From positions 82,410 to 146,409 of the forward strand of contig NZ_BNBT01000004.1 in NCBI RefSeq assembly GCF_014656095.1: a DNA stretch of 64,000 bases, written 5' to 3'. Position numbers and translations under genes: made by a program. The stretch is from Streptomyces longispororuber. Its GTDB lineage: Bacteria > Actinomycetota > Actinomycetes > Streptomycetales > Streptomycetaceae. The notes under the pieces are model-generated. The model saw only the letters and a list, made by a program, of their open reading frames with translations. It had not been told where the DNA came from and did not search any database. The first letter of the stretch is position 1, and every line of letters begins with the position of its first letter. This document shows positions 33,701-43,312 of the stretch, piece by piece.

Positions 33701-34774
33701 TCAGCCTGCCCTGAGCGGCTCGCCGACCTCGCGCAGGTGTCGCAGCACCTGCCGGTAGGAATCCATCAGACCGGTTTCCGCGTAGGGCATACCCACAGCA
33801 TGGCAGTGCGCGCGGACCAGTGGTTGGGCGAGCCGGAGATGCGGGCGCGGCATGCTCGGGAAGAGGTGGTGCTCGATCTGGTAGTTGAGACCGCCGAGGA
33901 ACCAGTCGGTGACCGCGCCGCCGCGGATGTTGCGGGAGGTCAGCACCTGCCGCTGGAGATGCCCCCAGCGAGCGCCCTCCGGGTCGGGCATCTCCATGCC
34001 CTTGTGGTTCGGGGCGAAGGCCAGTCCCAGATGCAGGCCGAACAGGCTCTGGTGGACGGCAGCGAAGACGAGCGCGTGCCCCAGGGGCATCGCGGTCAGC
34101 AGCAGGGTCACGTAGCCCGCGAGGTGAGCCGTCAGGAGGGTTGCTTCCACGGCGCGTTCGCGCGGCCTCTGGCGGCGCAGGTCGCGGAAGCCGTAGACCT
34201 TCATGGCGATGCCCTGCAGAAGCGTCAGCGGGAAGAACAACCACGCCTGGTGACGGGTGAGCCAGCGCCGGAAACCGACACGGACGCGGGCCTGCTTGCT
34301 GGTGAAGACCAGGATGTCGGCCGCGACGTCCGGGTCCTTCTCGATGTGGTTGGGGTTGGCGTGGTGGCGGTTGTGCTTGTCGTTCCACCAGCTCACGCTC
34401 ATCCCCAGGAGCAGGTTGCCGTGGACGAGCCCGATGAGCCGGGCGAGCGCCCGGTTATCGGTGATCTGGGAGTGCCCGGCATCGTGGCCGATGAACGCGG
34501 TACGGGTACACAGCACGGAGAGAGCGGGGGCCAGCAGTAGCACCCACCAGGTGTGTCCGAGAGCGAAGATCCCCATACCCACGGCCGACAGCGCCAGAGC
34601 GTTCACGACCATGCCGCCGACGTACCAGGCAGTGCGCCGCTCCAGGAGCCCCTGCGCTTTGACCATGCGCAACAGGGGAGCGAAATCACTGCCGCCGGAC
34701 CGCCCCGGGTGCGCTTCTGGCGACGGGCTCGCTACCGTGAAACGGTCCGCGACGGCGGTGGTGGCCTGGGGCAT
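33701..34774 (-). CDS. Membrane fatty acid desaturase
   Basis: The 357-residue protein starts at ATG 34772-34774 (MPQATTAVADRF). The three His boxes of acyl-lipid/acyl-CoA desaturases are seen: HDAGHS (box 1), HNRHHANPNH (box 2) and QIEHHLFPSMPR (box 3). Four hydrophobic segments lie between them. A cytochrome b5 domain is absent. The enzyme is a di-iron integral membrane desaturase, similar to the Streptomyces/Mycobacterium DesA3-like class, that puts a double bond into membrane fatty acyl chains, using separate electron donors. It diverges from the SNF2 gene. Confidence 0.92.
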   Translation of the reverse strand: MPQATTAVADRFTVASPSPEAHPGRSGGSDFAPLLRMVKAQGLLERRTAWYVGGMVVNALALSAVGMGIFALGHTWWVLLLAPALSVLCTRTAFIGHDAGHSQITDNRALARLIGLVHGNLLLGMSVSWWNDKHNRHHANPNHIEKDPDVAADILVFTSKQARVRVGFRRWLTRHQAWLFFPLTLLQGIAMKVYGFRDLRRQRPRERAVEATLLTAHLAGYVTLLLTAMPLGHALVFAAVHQSLFGLHLGLAFAPNHKGMEMPDPEGARWGHLQRQVLTSRNIRGGAVTDWFLGGLNYQIEHHLFPSMPRPHLRLAQPLVRAHCHAVGMPYAETGLMDSYRQVLRHLREVGEPLRAG

Positions 34775-35024
34775 GGTCGAGTCTCCGGTCTTCGGAAAAG
34801 GGGTTGACCTCAGGAAACGTACGGAGGAGCGGCCCTTGCCGACCATGACGCCATCACCCGTATCCGGTGGGGGGCCAGCAGGGGAGCGAAGGGGTGCTGA
34901 GTACACCCCCACCCCGGAGAGCGTGACCGGGATCACGGCGACCACCCCTCCGCTCAGCCGAAGAGTGTTGTACTCTCGGCCGCTCCCGGTCTCATTAGTC
35001 AAATTTGAGGAATGCGCCATCGCT

Positions 35025-37895
35025 GTGCACAGGCTGCCCGCTGTCACCCCCTCCGAGATCTCCGAACTCTCCCGCTGCTCCGTCGTCTTCGTCCCCGGCG
35101 ACCCCGGACGCACCGGGCGCATCGCCTTCTGGCATCCCGACGCGGACGCTCCGCCCCCCACTGCCGCGGGTGACGTCGAGAACCTGACAGTGGCCCTGCC
35201 CAGCGAGGAGGGCATCGCGCGGCACGTCGTACCGGCGGTTCTGCTTCCGGTGAGGGTCGCGCTGCCCCTTCTCACCCGTGCACGGACCGTCTCCGGGGCC
35301 CATCCGACCGCCGCCTTCTGGGGGACGGCAGCCGTACTCGCCCTGCAACTGGCAGCCCGCGGGCTGCTGCTGCCGGGTTTGACCGACAGCGACCACGACG
35401 CCTGGCGTGCGGGTCCCCTGGCCGCCGGAGATCTTGAACGGCTGCGCGAACTCGCCGCCGCGATGCCGCCGGAGGCACACGCGGTTCCGCTCGACGACGC
35501 CGCCGCGCCCCGGCTGCCGGCGCCGGAACGGCTCCTGCGCCAGTTCCTGGACGCGGTTGCCGACACCCTGCCCCGCTCCCCCGCCGCGGTCCATGCGGCG
35601 GGCCACCGGGCCTTCGCCGCGCCCGAGCCGCAGCGCGTGCCGGAACTGCGCCCCTGGGCCGCGGACGTGGCGGCCGGGCACGACGCGGGGGTGCGGGTCT
35701 CGCTGCGCGTCGAGGCGCCCGGGCTGTTGGCGGAGGCATCCGAGGAGACGCGGTTGCCGTTCCGTGCCGTGGTGCAGATCCACAGTGTCAGCGACCCGTC
35801 GCTCGTCGCCGACGCCGCGGAGGTGTGGGCCGGTTCCGGTGCCGCGGCCGGAGCCTTCGGAGCCCCTGCCCGCATGGACGCCCTGCTGGCCCTGCGCCGT
35901 GCCACGCGCGCGTGGGCGCCGCTCGCACCCTTGCTGCAGGCGACGGTGCCCGACGCCATCGAGCTGGCCGACGAGGAGGTCACCGGACTCCTCGGCGAGG
36001 GGGCACGCGCGCTCGCCGTCGCGGGCGTCGACGTCCACTGGCCCAAGGAGCTGGCACGCAGCCTCACCGCCCGTGCCGTCATCGGCCCGGCGGACGACGA
36101 GGAGAGCAAGGGCCCGGACAGACTGGCGTCCGACACGCCGTCGTACCTCTCCGCGGACGCCCTGCTCGCCTTCAACTGGCGGTTCGCGCTGGGCGACCAG
36201 GAGCTGAGCCGCGCCGAGCTCGACCGCCTCGCGGAGTCGAACCGCCCCGTGGTCAGGCTGCGTGACCAGTGGGTCCTCATCGACCCTGAGGAGGCCCGTC
36301 GCGCCCTCGCGCGTCAGGACCGCAAGGTCACCCCGGTCGACGCGCTGAGCGCCGCCCTGACGGGCACCACGGACGTGGACGGCGACCGCGTCGACGTTCA
36401 GCCCACGGGCTGGCTCGCGACGCTGCGCGAACGGCTGGCCGACCCGGAGGCCATGGAACCCGTCGGGCAGCCCGCGGCACTCGCCGCGGAACTGCGCGAC
36501 TACCAGGTGCGCGGCCTGAACTGGCTGGCCCGGATGACCTCGTTGGGGCTCGGCGGCTGCCTCGCCGACGACATGGGTCTCGGCAAGACCATCACGCTGA
36601 TCTCCCTGCACCTGCACCGCCAGCAGGACGAGGCGACGGGCGGCCCGACCCTCGTCGTCTGCCCGACGTCCCTGATGGGCAACTGGCAGCGCGAGATCGA
36701 GAAGTTCGCGCCGGGCACGGCGGTACGCCGCTTCCACGGCGCCCAGCGCGACCTGGACGACGTGGCGGACAGCGGGTTCGTCCTCACCACGTACGGGACG
36801 ATGCGGCGCGACGCGGAGCGGCTCGCGGCCGTCGACTGGGGCCTGGTCGTCGCCGACGAGGCACAGCACGTCAAGAACCCCTACTCCGCGACCGCCAAGC
36901 AGTTGCGCGGCATCAAGGCACGCGCGCGCGTGGCCCTCACCGGCACCCCGGTGGAGAACAACCTCTCCGAGCTGTGGGCGATCCTCGACTGGACCACACC
37001 GGGGCTGCTGGGCAAGCTCAGCACCTTCCGCACCCGGTACGCCCAAGCCGTCGAGGGCGGCACCGACCCGGCGGCGGCCGAGCGACTCGCCAAGCTGGTG
37101 CGCCCGTTCCTGCTGCGTCGCCGCAAGTCGGACCCCGGCATCGCCCCGGAGCTGCCGCCCAAGACCGAGACGGACCGCGCGGTGTCGCTCAGCACCGAAC
37201 AGGCCGGCCTCTACGAGGCGGTGGTACGCGAGGCGCTCGCGGACATCTCCGGTGCGGACGGCTTCGCCCGCCGAGGCCTGATCGTCAAGCTCCTCACCGG
37301 CCTGAAGCAGATCTGCAACCACCCCGCGCAGTACCTCAAGGAGGACAAGCCGCGGCTCACCGGCCGGTCGGGGAAGCTGGAACTCCTGGACGAGCTGCTC
37401 GACACCATTCTGGCCGAGGACGCGAGCGTGCTCGTGTTCACCCAGTACGTGCAGATGGCCCGGCTCATCGAACAGCATCTGTCGGCGCGCGGGGTGCCTT
37501 CCCAGTTCCTGCACGGCGGTACGCCCGTGACCGAGCGCGAGGCGATGGTGCAGCGCTTCCAGGACGGCGACGTCCCGGTCTTCCTGCTGTCGTTGAAGGC
37601 GGCCGGCACCGGCCTGAACCTGACACGGGCCGAGCACGTCGTGCACTACGACCGCTGGTGGAACCCGGCGGTCGAGGCACAGGCCACGGACCGCGCCTAC
37701 CGCATCGGGCAGACACAGCCCGTGCAGGTGCACCGCCTGATCGCGGAGGGCACGATTGAGGACCGCATCGCCGAGATGCTGCTGCGCAAGCGCGAGTTGG
37801 CCGACGCCGTCCTCGGCACCGGCGAGGCGGCACTCACCGAGCTGACCGACGCCGAACTGGCCGATCTGGTGGAGCTGCGAGGGGGCGCACGTTGA
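35025..37895 (+). CDS. SNF2/Swi2-family DNA-dependent ATPase
   Basis: A 956-residue protein when started at GTG 35025 (VHRLPAVTPSE); earlier in-frame GTG codons exist, and a GAGG lies about 14 nt upstream. The N-terminal half (about 1-480) corresponds to the bacterial SNF2-associated domain. The ATPase follows: LRDYQVRGLNWL, DDMGLGKTI (Walker A), VADEAQHVKNP (motif II), LTGTPVENNLSELW, then LKAAGTGLNLT and ATDRAYRIGQTQPV (motifs V-VI). Bacterial members are thought to remodel DNA-protein complexes such as RNA polymerase. The gene is coupled by stop-start overlap to a SWIM zinc-finger gene, a frequent pair. Confidence 0.92.
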   Translation: MHRLPAVTPSEISELSRCSVVFVPGDPGRTGRIAFWHPDADAPPPTAAGDVENLTVALPSEEGIARHVVPAVLLPVRVALPLLTRARTVSGAHPTAAFWGTAAVLALQLAARGLLLPGLTDSDHDAWRAGPLAAGDLERLRELAAAMPPEAHAVPLDDAAAPRLPAPERLLRQFLDAVADTLPRSPAAVHAAGHRAFAAPEPQRVPELRPWAADVAAGHDAGVRVSLRVEAPGLLAEASEETRLPFRAVVQIHSVSDPSLVADAAEVWAGSGAAAGAFGAPARMDALLALRRATRAWAPLAPLLQATVPDAIELADEEVTGLLGEGARALAVAGVDVHWPKELARSLTARAVIGPADDEESKGPDRLASDTPSYLSADALLAFNWRFALGDQELSRAELDRLAESNRPVVRLRDQWVLIDPEEARRALARQDRKVTPVDALSAALTGTTDVDGDRVDVQPTGWLATLRERLADPEAMEPVGQPAALAAELRDYQVRGLNWLARMTSLGLGGCLADDMGLGKTITLISLHLHRQQDEATGGPTLVVCPTSLMGNWQREIEKFAPGTAVRRFHGAQRDLDDVADSGFVLTTYGTMRRDAERLAAVDWGLVVADEAQHVKNPYSATAKQLRGIKARARVALTGTPVENNLSELWAILDWTTPGLLGKLSTFRTRYAQAVEGGTDPAAAERLAKLVRPFLLRRRKSDPGIAPELPPKTETDRAVSLSTEQAGLYEAVVREALADISGADGFARRGLIVKLLTGLKQICNHPAQYLKEDKPRLTGRSGKLELLDELLDTILAEDASVLVFTQYVQMARLIEQHLSARGVPSQFLHGGTPVTEREAMVQRFQDGDVPVFLLSLKAAGTGLNLTRAEHVVHYDRWWNPAVEAQATDRAYRIGQTQPVQVHRLIAEGTIEDRIAEMLLRKRELADAVLGTGEAALTELTDAELADLVELRGGAR

Positions 37896-39262
37896 GCGAC
37901 GCGCACGACGAAACGTATCCCTTCAGGGGTGGGGGCGGCATGGACGGCAACGACGGGAGCGAGCACGTGACGACGCACGGCGGCGAGTCCGCGGCACCTG
38001 ACGGCGAGCGGACGTTCGCCGCGCTGCCGCCCGCGCGCGGGCGCGGCTTCGCGGAGACCTGGTGGGGTCGCGCCTGGCTGCAGGCGCTGGAGGACACGGC
38101 GCTGGACACGGCGCAGCTCAAGGCGGGCCGCAGGCTCGCGCGTGCGGGAGCCGTGGGTGCCGTATCGGTGCGCCCCGGCCGCATCACGGCGGTCGTCCAG
38201 GACAAGGACGGCACAGCACACCGCTCCGACGTGCTGCTCCAGCGCCTGAGCCCGCAGGAGTGGGACCACTTCCTGGGCATGACCGTCGAGCGGGCCGGGC
38301 ACATCGCCGCGCTGCTCGACCGGGACATGCCGCCCCACTTGGTGGAGGACGCCGCGGCAGCGGGCGTGGACCTGCTCCCCGGGATCGGCGACCTGGAGCC
38401 GGAGTGCGACTGCGAGGCGTGGGACCACTGCGGGCACACGGCCGCGCTGTGCTACCAGATGGCACGGCTGCTCGACCAGGACCCGTTCGTCCTGCTCCTG
38501 ATGCGGGGCCGTGGCGAGCGCGAGCTCCTGGACGAGTTGCAGGTCCGCAGCGTGGCGCGGCAGGACGCCGAGGGCACCGTGCCGGCGGAGCCTCGGGCCG
38601 CCGCACCGGAGGGCGTGGACGCCGCCGAGGCGTACGCGGAGGGCGTCATCCTGCCGCCTCTGCCCGAGGCGCCTCCGCTGCCGTCGGAGCCGGGACCGCC
38701 GCCGTCGCTGGACACGGAGACGGAACCGGCTGGCGAGGTCGACGTGGCGGGGCTGGCGTTCCTCGCGGCCCGCGCGGCTGCCGAGGCGCACCGGCTGCTC
38801 GCCGAGGCCCTCTCCCCCGGCCACGCGCACCAGCCCGTCGAGGCCGAATTGACGCTTTCCGAGGATGCCGCGCGTCTGGCCGCGGCCGCCCCGGACGCCG
38901 CGACGGCCGCCCGCCTGGCGGAAGCCTCGGGCAGGGACGAGGACGGTCTCGCGGGTGCGGTGCGGGCCTGGGGGTACGGCGGGCGGGCCGCGCTCGCCGT
39001 ACTGGAGAAGGAGTGGACGCCCCGGGGCGACGTGCTGGCACGCGCGCGGGCCGCGCTCGACGCGGCGTGGGACGAGGACGAGCGACCGGTGCTGCGGGCC
39101 GCCCGCAACCACTGGACGGTGGCGGGCGCCGACGCGCAGCTCCGCCACGGTACCGACGGCCGGTGGTGGCCGTACCGCAAGGAGCGCGGCCGCTGGGTGC
39201 CCGCGGGCCCCGCGGCGCACGACCCGGCGACGGCCCTGGCGATGGTCACAGGAGCCGAGTGA
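37892..39262 (+). CDS. SWIM zinc-finger protein
   Basis: This 456-residue protein starts at TTG 37892, overlapping the SNF2 stop in TTGA; ATG 37940 is an alternative start. The SWIM motif CxCx5CxH is clear in C-D-C-E-A-W-D-H-C-G-H at about 170-180, followed by TAALCYQMARLLDQDPF. An acidic Pro-rich spacer lies at about 225-280. The C-terminal 180 residues are Ala-rich helices. SWIM proteins bind DNA or proteins, and are commonly encoded next to the SNF2-type ATPase; they probably act together. Confidence 0.9.
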   Translation: MSDAHDETYPFRGGGGMDGNDGSEHVTTHGGESAAPDGERTFAALPPARGRGFAETWWGRAWLQALEDTALDTAQLKAGRRLARAGAVGAVSVRPGRITAVVQDKDGTAHRSDVLLQRLSPQEWDHFLGMTVERAGHIAALLDRDMPPHLVEDAAAAGVDLLPGIGDLEPECDCEAWDHCGHTAALCYQMARLLDQDPFVLLLMRGRGERELLDELQVRSVARQDAEGTVPAEPRAAAPEGVDAAEAYAEGVILPPLPEAPPLPSEPGPPPSLDTETEPAGEVDVAGLAFLAARAAAEAHRLLAEALSPGHAHQPVEAELTLSEDAARLAAAAPDAATAARLAEASGRDEDGLAGAVRAWGYGGRAALAVLEKEWTPRGDVLARARAALDAAWDEDERPVLRAARNHWTVAGADAQLRHGTDGRWWPYRKERGRWVPAGPAAHDPATALAMVTGAE

Positions 39263-39710
39263 CACGGTGCGCGACGGGTGAGGACGCCGTGGCTGAAACG
39301 TGTAGGGCGGCCCCCGGCGTATCCACTCGTGCATCCTGCGCGCCGGGAACACCGGCGCGCGCACTCGCCCCGCCCAGCGATTGAGCAAGGTCATGACATC
39401 AAGGACCGTGGAGCGCGCCGGTTCAGTTGTGCGGATCGACCCGAGAGGGGATGACACGGCAGGTGCCTCACCGCTGCTGATGGTCCGGTGATGGCCGGCG
39501 GCGCCTCCTGCCCCTCGCGGGAGGCGCCGTTGGCACGGGGAGGCGAGTCGGGGCGGACAGCGTGAGACGAGTGCCGCCTCCGGTAGCAGGCATACACAAG
39601 GCGTGCGGTTCACCCGGAGGAGTGCTGACCGTTCACCACTGCGACACCTGGTGTTCGCAACAGCGGCGAAAAGTGGCGCCGTCACCGAAATCGTGTCCCA
39701 GGAGGTACCG
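39263..39710. other. Intergenic region with a strong hairpin
   Basis: The 448-bp gap has one clear structure: GGCGCCTCC (39500-39508) pairing with GGAGGCGCC (39520-39528). It may be a terminator for the SNF2/SWIM operon although 240 bp away, or a promoter-proximal structure. No gene was recognised. A GGAGG at the right end serves the next gene. Confidence 0.5.
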
Positions 39711-41072
39711 ATGTCCGCGCCTGTCGCCGGTCAGCGCCGTGTCCGCCGGTCCGCCGCTGTCGGCGTACCGCTCGCCCTGTTCGCCGCGATCGCGGTCACC
39801 GGCACCGCCCTCGGTGCTCCTGCCGACACGAAACAGCGCCCCGGAGACACGGCACGCGTCACCGCCACGGCCACTCTGGGAGACATCCCGCTGGGCACGT
39901 TCAGCAACGGCCTGCTCCCCGGGACCGTGCGCGACGACCGGGGCGTGGACCTCGGCGGCATCGGCAGCGACCTCTATCCCGCGGACCGTAGGGGCGAGTT
40001 CTGGACGGTCACCGACCGGGGGCCGAACGGACAGATCAAGGTCGCGGGGAAGAAGCGCCGGACCTTCCCGGTGCCCGGCTTCGACCCGGCGATCGTGAGG
40101 ATCCGGGTGACCGGGGACGCCGTCAAGGTCGTCGACGCACGGCCCGTCACCACGCGTTCCGGCAAGCCGGTCACCGGCCTGCCCAACCAGGAGGGACGCG
40201 ACGAGGCCCCGTACTCCTACGACGCCACCAAGCCTCTGCCCTACGATCCGAACGGCCTGGACACCGAAGGCATCGTGCGGGCCGATGACGGCAGCTTCTG
40301 GCTGGCCGACGAGTACGGTCCGTCGCTGGTGCACGTCTCCGCGCGCGGGAAGGTCCTCAAGCGCTACGTCCCGCGCGGGCTGAAGCTGCGCGGCGCGGAC
40401 TACCCGGTCGTCGAGGCGCTGCCGCGCGTGCTGCTGCACCGCAAGGTCAACCGCGGTTTCGAAGGGCTGGCCCAACTGCCCGGCGGTGACCTGGTGATGG
40501 CGGTGCAGAGTCCGCTGTCCCTGCCGGACGAGGAAGCGGGAGAACGCTCTCGCACGGTCCGGCTGCTGCGGTTCTCCCCGTCCAGGCAGGCGGTGACCGC
40601 CGAGTACGCGTACCGCTTCGACCCGGTGGGGGTCGTCGACCCGGGAGAGGACGACACGTCCGAGCTGAAGACGTCGTCCGTGGTCGCCGTGGGCCGGGAC
40701 CGCCTGCTGGTGCAGGAGAGGACCGACAAGGCGGCCCGGCTGCACCTGGTGCGCCTCGACCGGCGCGCGAACATCCTCGGCGAGCGCTGGGACGACGTCG
40801 CGACGCGTCCGTCCTTGGAGGAGCTCGACGATCCCGGAGCCTCCGGTGTTCCGGTGCTGCGCAAGCGCTTGGTCGTGGACCTCGGCACACTCAAGGGCGT
40901 CCCCGGAAAGATCGAAGGGGTCGCCCGGGTCGACCGCCGCACACTGGCGCTCATCAACGACAACGACTTCGGGATGACCGACGGTCCTGACGCGTTCGAC
41001 AAGAACGGCCGACTGGTGGACAGCGGAGTGGAGACGACCGTCACGTACGTGCGGTTGCCGAAGAAGCTGTAG
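39711..41072 (+). CDS. Secreted esterase-like phytase-family protein
   Basis: This 453-residue protein starts at ATG 39711, after CAGGAGGTACCG. A signal peptide covers about 1-36 (RRVRRSAAVGVPLALFAAIAVTG...). The mature part is a beta-propeller-like protein with GRRGEFWTVTDRGPNG, DTEGIVRADDGSFWLADEYGPSLVHV and GKIEGVARVDRRTLALINDNDFG. These are the usual landmarks of the esterase-like phytase domain (PF13449). Secreted; the substrate is uncertain because most members have no tested activity. Confidence 0.88.
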   Translation: MSAPVAGQRRVRRSAAVGVPLALFAAIAVTGTALGAPADTKQRPGDTARVTATATLGDIPLGTFSNGLLPGTVRDDRGVDLGGIGSDLYPADRRGEFWTVTDRGPNGQIKVAGKKRRTFPVPGFDPAIVRIRVTGDAVKVVDARPVTTRSGKPVTGLPNQEGRDEAPYSYDATKPLPYDPNGLDTEGIVRADDGSFWLADEYGPSLVHVSARGKVLKRYVPRGLKLRGADYPVVEALPRVLLHRKVNRGFEGLAQLPGGDLVMAVQSPLSLPDEEAGERSRTVRLLRFSPSRQAVTAEYAYRFDPVGVVDPGEDDTSELKTSSVVAVGRDRLLVQERTDKAARLHLVRLDRRANILGERWDDVATRPSLEELDDPGASGVPVLRKRLVVDLGTLKGVPGKIEGVARVDRRTLALINDNDFGMTDGPDAFDKNGRLVDSGVETTVTYVRLPKKL

Positions 41073-41092
41073 CGGAGCCAGCGGTGCCCGCG

Positions 41093-41123
41093 GAGGTGCT
41101 GCCGGGCACGCCGGGAGCACCTC
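41093..41123. terminator. Hairpin between convergent genes
   Basis: GAGGTGCT (41093-41100) pairs with AGCACCTC (41116-41123) around a GC-rich loop. It lies 20 bp after the phytase-like stop and before the convergent proline-rich membrane protein gene, so it may terminate both. No U-run is present. Confidence 0.5.
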
Positions 41124-41190
41124 TCGCCGGCTGTACACCGGTCTCCCGTCTCGGCGGGGGAACGACTCCCTGGGGACCGAGCGGCACGCC

Positions 41191-41781
41191 TTACGGCGCG
41201 TCGTCGCCCGCGGGCGACGGCAGGAGCGACGCGAGGCCGCTCGGCAGCGCCGTCGGTAGCGAGGGGATACCGCTGGGCAGCTCGCTGGGCAGTTCGCTCG
41301 GGAGCTCGGTCGGCAGACCGCTCGGCAGGCTCGTAGGGATCTGTGTCGGGATGCTGAGCGAAGGCGTGGGACGGGGACCGCTGCTTCTGCTGCTCTCCGA
41401 AGGACGCTTCTTGTCCGGGGAGTCGTCGCTTCCGGTGGCCACGAAGACCACGGCGGCGACCACCCCGACAGCCACGAGCACGGCCAGCAGGGTGAACAGC
41501 CCGTTGCGCCGCCCGGGCGGGCCTCCACCGGGCGGCGGCTGCCACCCCGCGTCTCCGGGAGGTGGACCGTACCCGCCGGGCGGCGGACCGTATCCGCCAC
41601 CCGGAGGCCCGTACCCGCCAGCTCCTGGCGGCCCGTATCCGCCGTCCGAGGGAGGTCCGTACCCGCCTCCTGGAGGTGGACCGGCAGCACCACCTCCTGG
41701 CGGCGGGCCGACATCACCGAACCCAGGCGGGACGTCACCGGGCGGACGAGGGGGCTGCGGCGGTTCGGGCGGCGTGGCCAT
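41191..41781 (-). CDS. Proline/glycine-rich single-pass membrane protein
   Basis: A 196-residue protein started at ATG 41779-41781 (MATPPEPPQPPRPPG). Residues about 1-90 are Pro/Gly-rich with YGPPG/GGYGPP repeats and are cytoplasmic and disordered. A single membrane segment follows (about 96-117, LFTLLAVLVAVGVVAAVVFV). The outside part is short and repeats LPSxLP(S/T) units, such as LPTELPSELPSELPS. This architecture is common in actinobacterial membrane proteins of unknown role, sometimes linked to cell division or septal membranes. The repeats make exact length variable. Confidence 0.78.
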   Translation of the reverse strand: MATPPEPPQPPRPPGDVPPGFGDVGPPPGGGAAGPPPGGGYGPPSDGGYGPPGAGGYGPPGGGYGPPPGGYGPPPGDAGWQPPPGGGPPGRRNGLFTLLAVLVAVGVVAAVVFVATGSDDSPDKKRPSESSRSSGPRPTPSLSIPTQIPTSLPSGLPTELPSELPSELPSGIPSLPTALPSGLASLLPSPAGDDAP

Positions 41782-41901
41782 GCGGTCAAGCGTCACCACG
41801 AACCGGACAGGGCGCGACCCCCGAGCGGCAGTTGGTACACGTCCGCAGGACGGACCGGACGATTCCGGCACGAGCCCGCGACGTCCTCCCGGACGGGGCC
41901 A

Positions 41902-43068
41902 TCAGCCCCGGACCCCCAGGAGGTGGTCCATGGCCAGTTGGTCCAGCCGTTCGAAGGCCATGCCGCGCGCTGCGGCCGCCGCCACGTCGAAGTCCTCGTA
42001 GGCACCACGGTCGGCAAGCAGTCCGTCGAGGCCGTCCTCGGCCGTGGGCTGTGCCAGCTCGTGCAGACGCGCGTCCTGGAGTGCGTCCCGCACCTCCGGG
42101 TCGGCGCGGAAGGCGGCGGCACGCTCACGCAGGATCAGGTAGTTGCGCATGCAGCCAGCAGCGGATGCCCACACCCCTTCGTAGTCCTCGGTTCGTGGGG
42201 GCTTGAAGTCGAAGTGGCGCGGGCCGTCGTAACCGCCGCTCTCCAGGAGGTCGACCAGCCAGAAGGCACTGCGCAGGTCTCCCGCGCCGAACCGCAGGTC
42301 CTGGTCGTACTTGATGCCGTTCTGACCGTTGAGGTCGATGTGGAAGAGCTTGTCCGACCACAGGGCCTGCGCGATGCCGTGCGGGAAGTTCAGGCCGGCC
42401 ATCTGCTCGTGGCCCACCTCGGGGTTCACGCCGTACAGCTCGGGCCGCTCCAGTCTCTCGATGAACGCGAGGGCGTGGCCCACGGTGGGCAGCAGGATGT
42501 CGCCTCGCGGTTCGTTGGGCTTGGGCTCGATCGCGAAGCGCAGGTCGTAGCCCTGCTCGGTCACGTAGGCGCCGAGCAGGTCGAACGCCTCCTTCATGCG
42601 GTCGAGTGCGGCGCGCACGTCCTTGGCCGCTCCGGATTCGGCGCCCTCGCGGCCGCCCCAGGCGACGTAGGTTCGGGCGCCGAGCTCGGCCGCGAGGTCG
42701 ATGTTGCGGATCGTCTTGCGCAGCGCGTACCGACGGACGTCCCGGTCGTTGGCCGTGAACGCGCCGTCTTTGAACACGGGGTGGGTGAACAGGTTGGTGG
42801 TCGCCATGGGCACGACCAGCCCCGTGGCGTCGAGAGCTGATCGGAAGCGCTTGACGTGGGCGTCACGGTCGGCGTCCGAGGAGCCGAACGGGATGAGGTC
42901 GTCGTCGTGGAAGGTCACTCCGTAGGCGCCCAGTTCCGCGAGGCGGCGGACCGCCTCGGCCGGTTCCAGTGGCGCCCGGGTCGCGTCGCCGAAGGGGTCT
43001 CTGCCCTGCCAGCCGACGGTCCACAGTCCGAAGCTGAACCGGTCCTCCGGAGTGGGTCGATAGTTCAT
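41902..43068 (-). CDS. xylA: Xylose isomerase
   Basis: The 388-residue protein fits the Streptomyces enzyme residue for residue in numbering: W16, H54 in [12 protein letters not shown]57, E181 and K183 in [12 protein letters not shown], and H220 near GHEQMAG; metal-site Asp residues lie in [17 protein letters not shown] and [12 protein letters not shown]. It converts D-xylose to D-xylulose (and glucose to fructose) with two Mg/Mn/Co ions, in the cytoplasm. It diverges from xylB, with a candidate XylR operator starting 25 bp upstream of the ATG. Confidence 0.97.
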   Translation of the reverse strand: MNYRPTPEDRFSFGLWTVGWQGRDPFGDATRAPLEPAEAVRRLAELGAYGVTFHDDDLIPFGSSDADRDAHVKRFRSALDATGLVVPMATTNLFTHPVFKDGAFTANDRDVRRYALRKTIRNIDLAAELGARTYVAWGGREGAESGAAKDVRAALDRMKEAFDLLGAYVTEQGYDLRFAIEPKPNEPRGDILLPTVGHALAFIERLERPELYGVNPEVGHEQMAGLNFPHGIAQALWSDKLFHIDLNGQNGIKYDQDLRFGAGDLRSAFWLVDLLESGGYDGPRHFDFKPPRTEDYEGVWASAAGCMRNYLILRERAAAFRADPEVRDALQDARLHELAQPTAEDGLDGLLADRGAYEDFDVAAAAARGMAFERLDQLAMDHLLGVRG

Positions 43069-43092
43069 GCGGGGCTCCTTGCCAGCTCCGAG

Positions 43093-43123
43093 ACTATTTC
43101 GTCATGGCAGTTAACAAATTAGT
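43093..43123. promoter_or_regulatory. Candidate XylR operator between xylA and xylB
   Basis: ACTATTTCGT (43093-43102) and ACAAATTAGT (43114-43123) form an inverted repeat with 8 of 10 positions paired, 11-nt spacer. The arms resemble the ACTAA/TTTGT half-sites of ROK-type XylR operators of Firmicutes. The site is AT-rich, 25 bp before the xylA start. XylB lies about 190 bp away on the other side. Repression without xylose is the expected mode. Confidence 0.6.
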
Positions 43124-43312
43124 GTCCACCCCTGCCTGCTGAGAAGAGCGAGGACCGTATCGAGGGCTTTCTGGAGGCAAGCTTGCAGGGAACAGCACAC
43201 CTCAGGGCGTACACATCCGTCCGGGAGCGGGCACATGTGCCTGGAGGTGGGCAGAGTGCCTGGTGAGGCCGGGGGTGCACCCGGGAAGCGCAGAGCGGGA
43301 ACGGAGACGCCG

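Noticed and set aside
34257..35024. A 256-codon N-terminal extension of the SNF2 protein
   Set aside because: It overlaps the divergent desaturase gene and does not look like protein. A GTG at 35025 fits better.
37697..39685. A 662-codon minus-strand open frame over the SWIM gene
   Set aside because: Antisense shadow; the SWIM gene on the other strand has a zinc-finger motif and coupling to SNF2.
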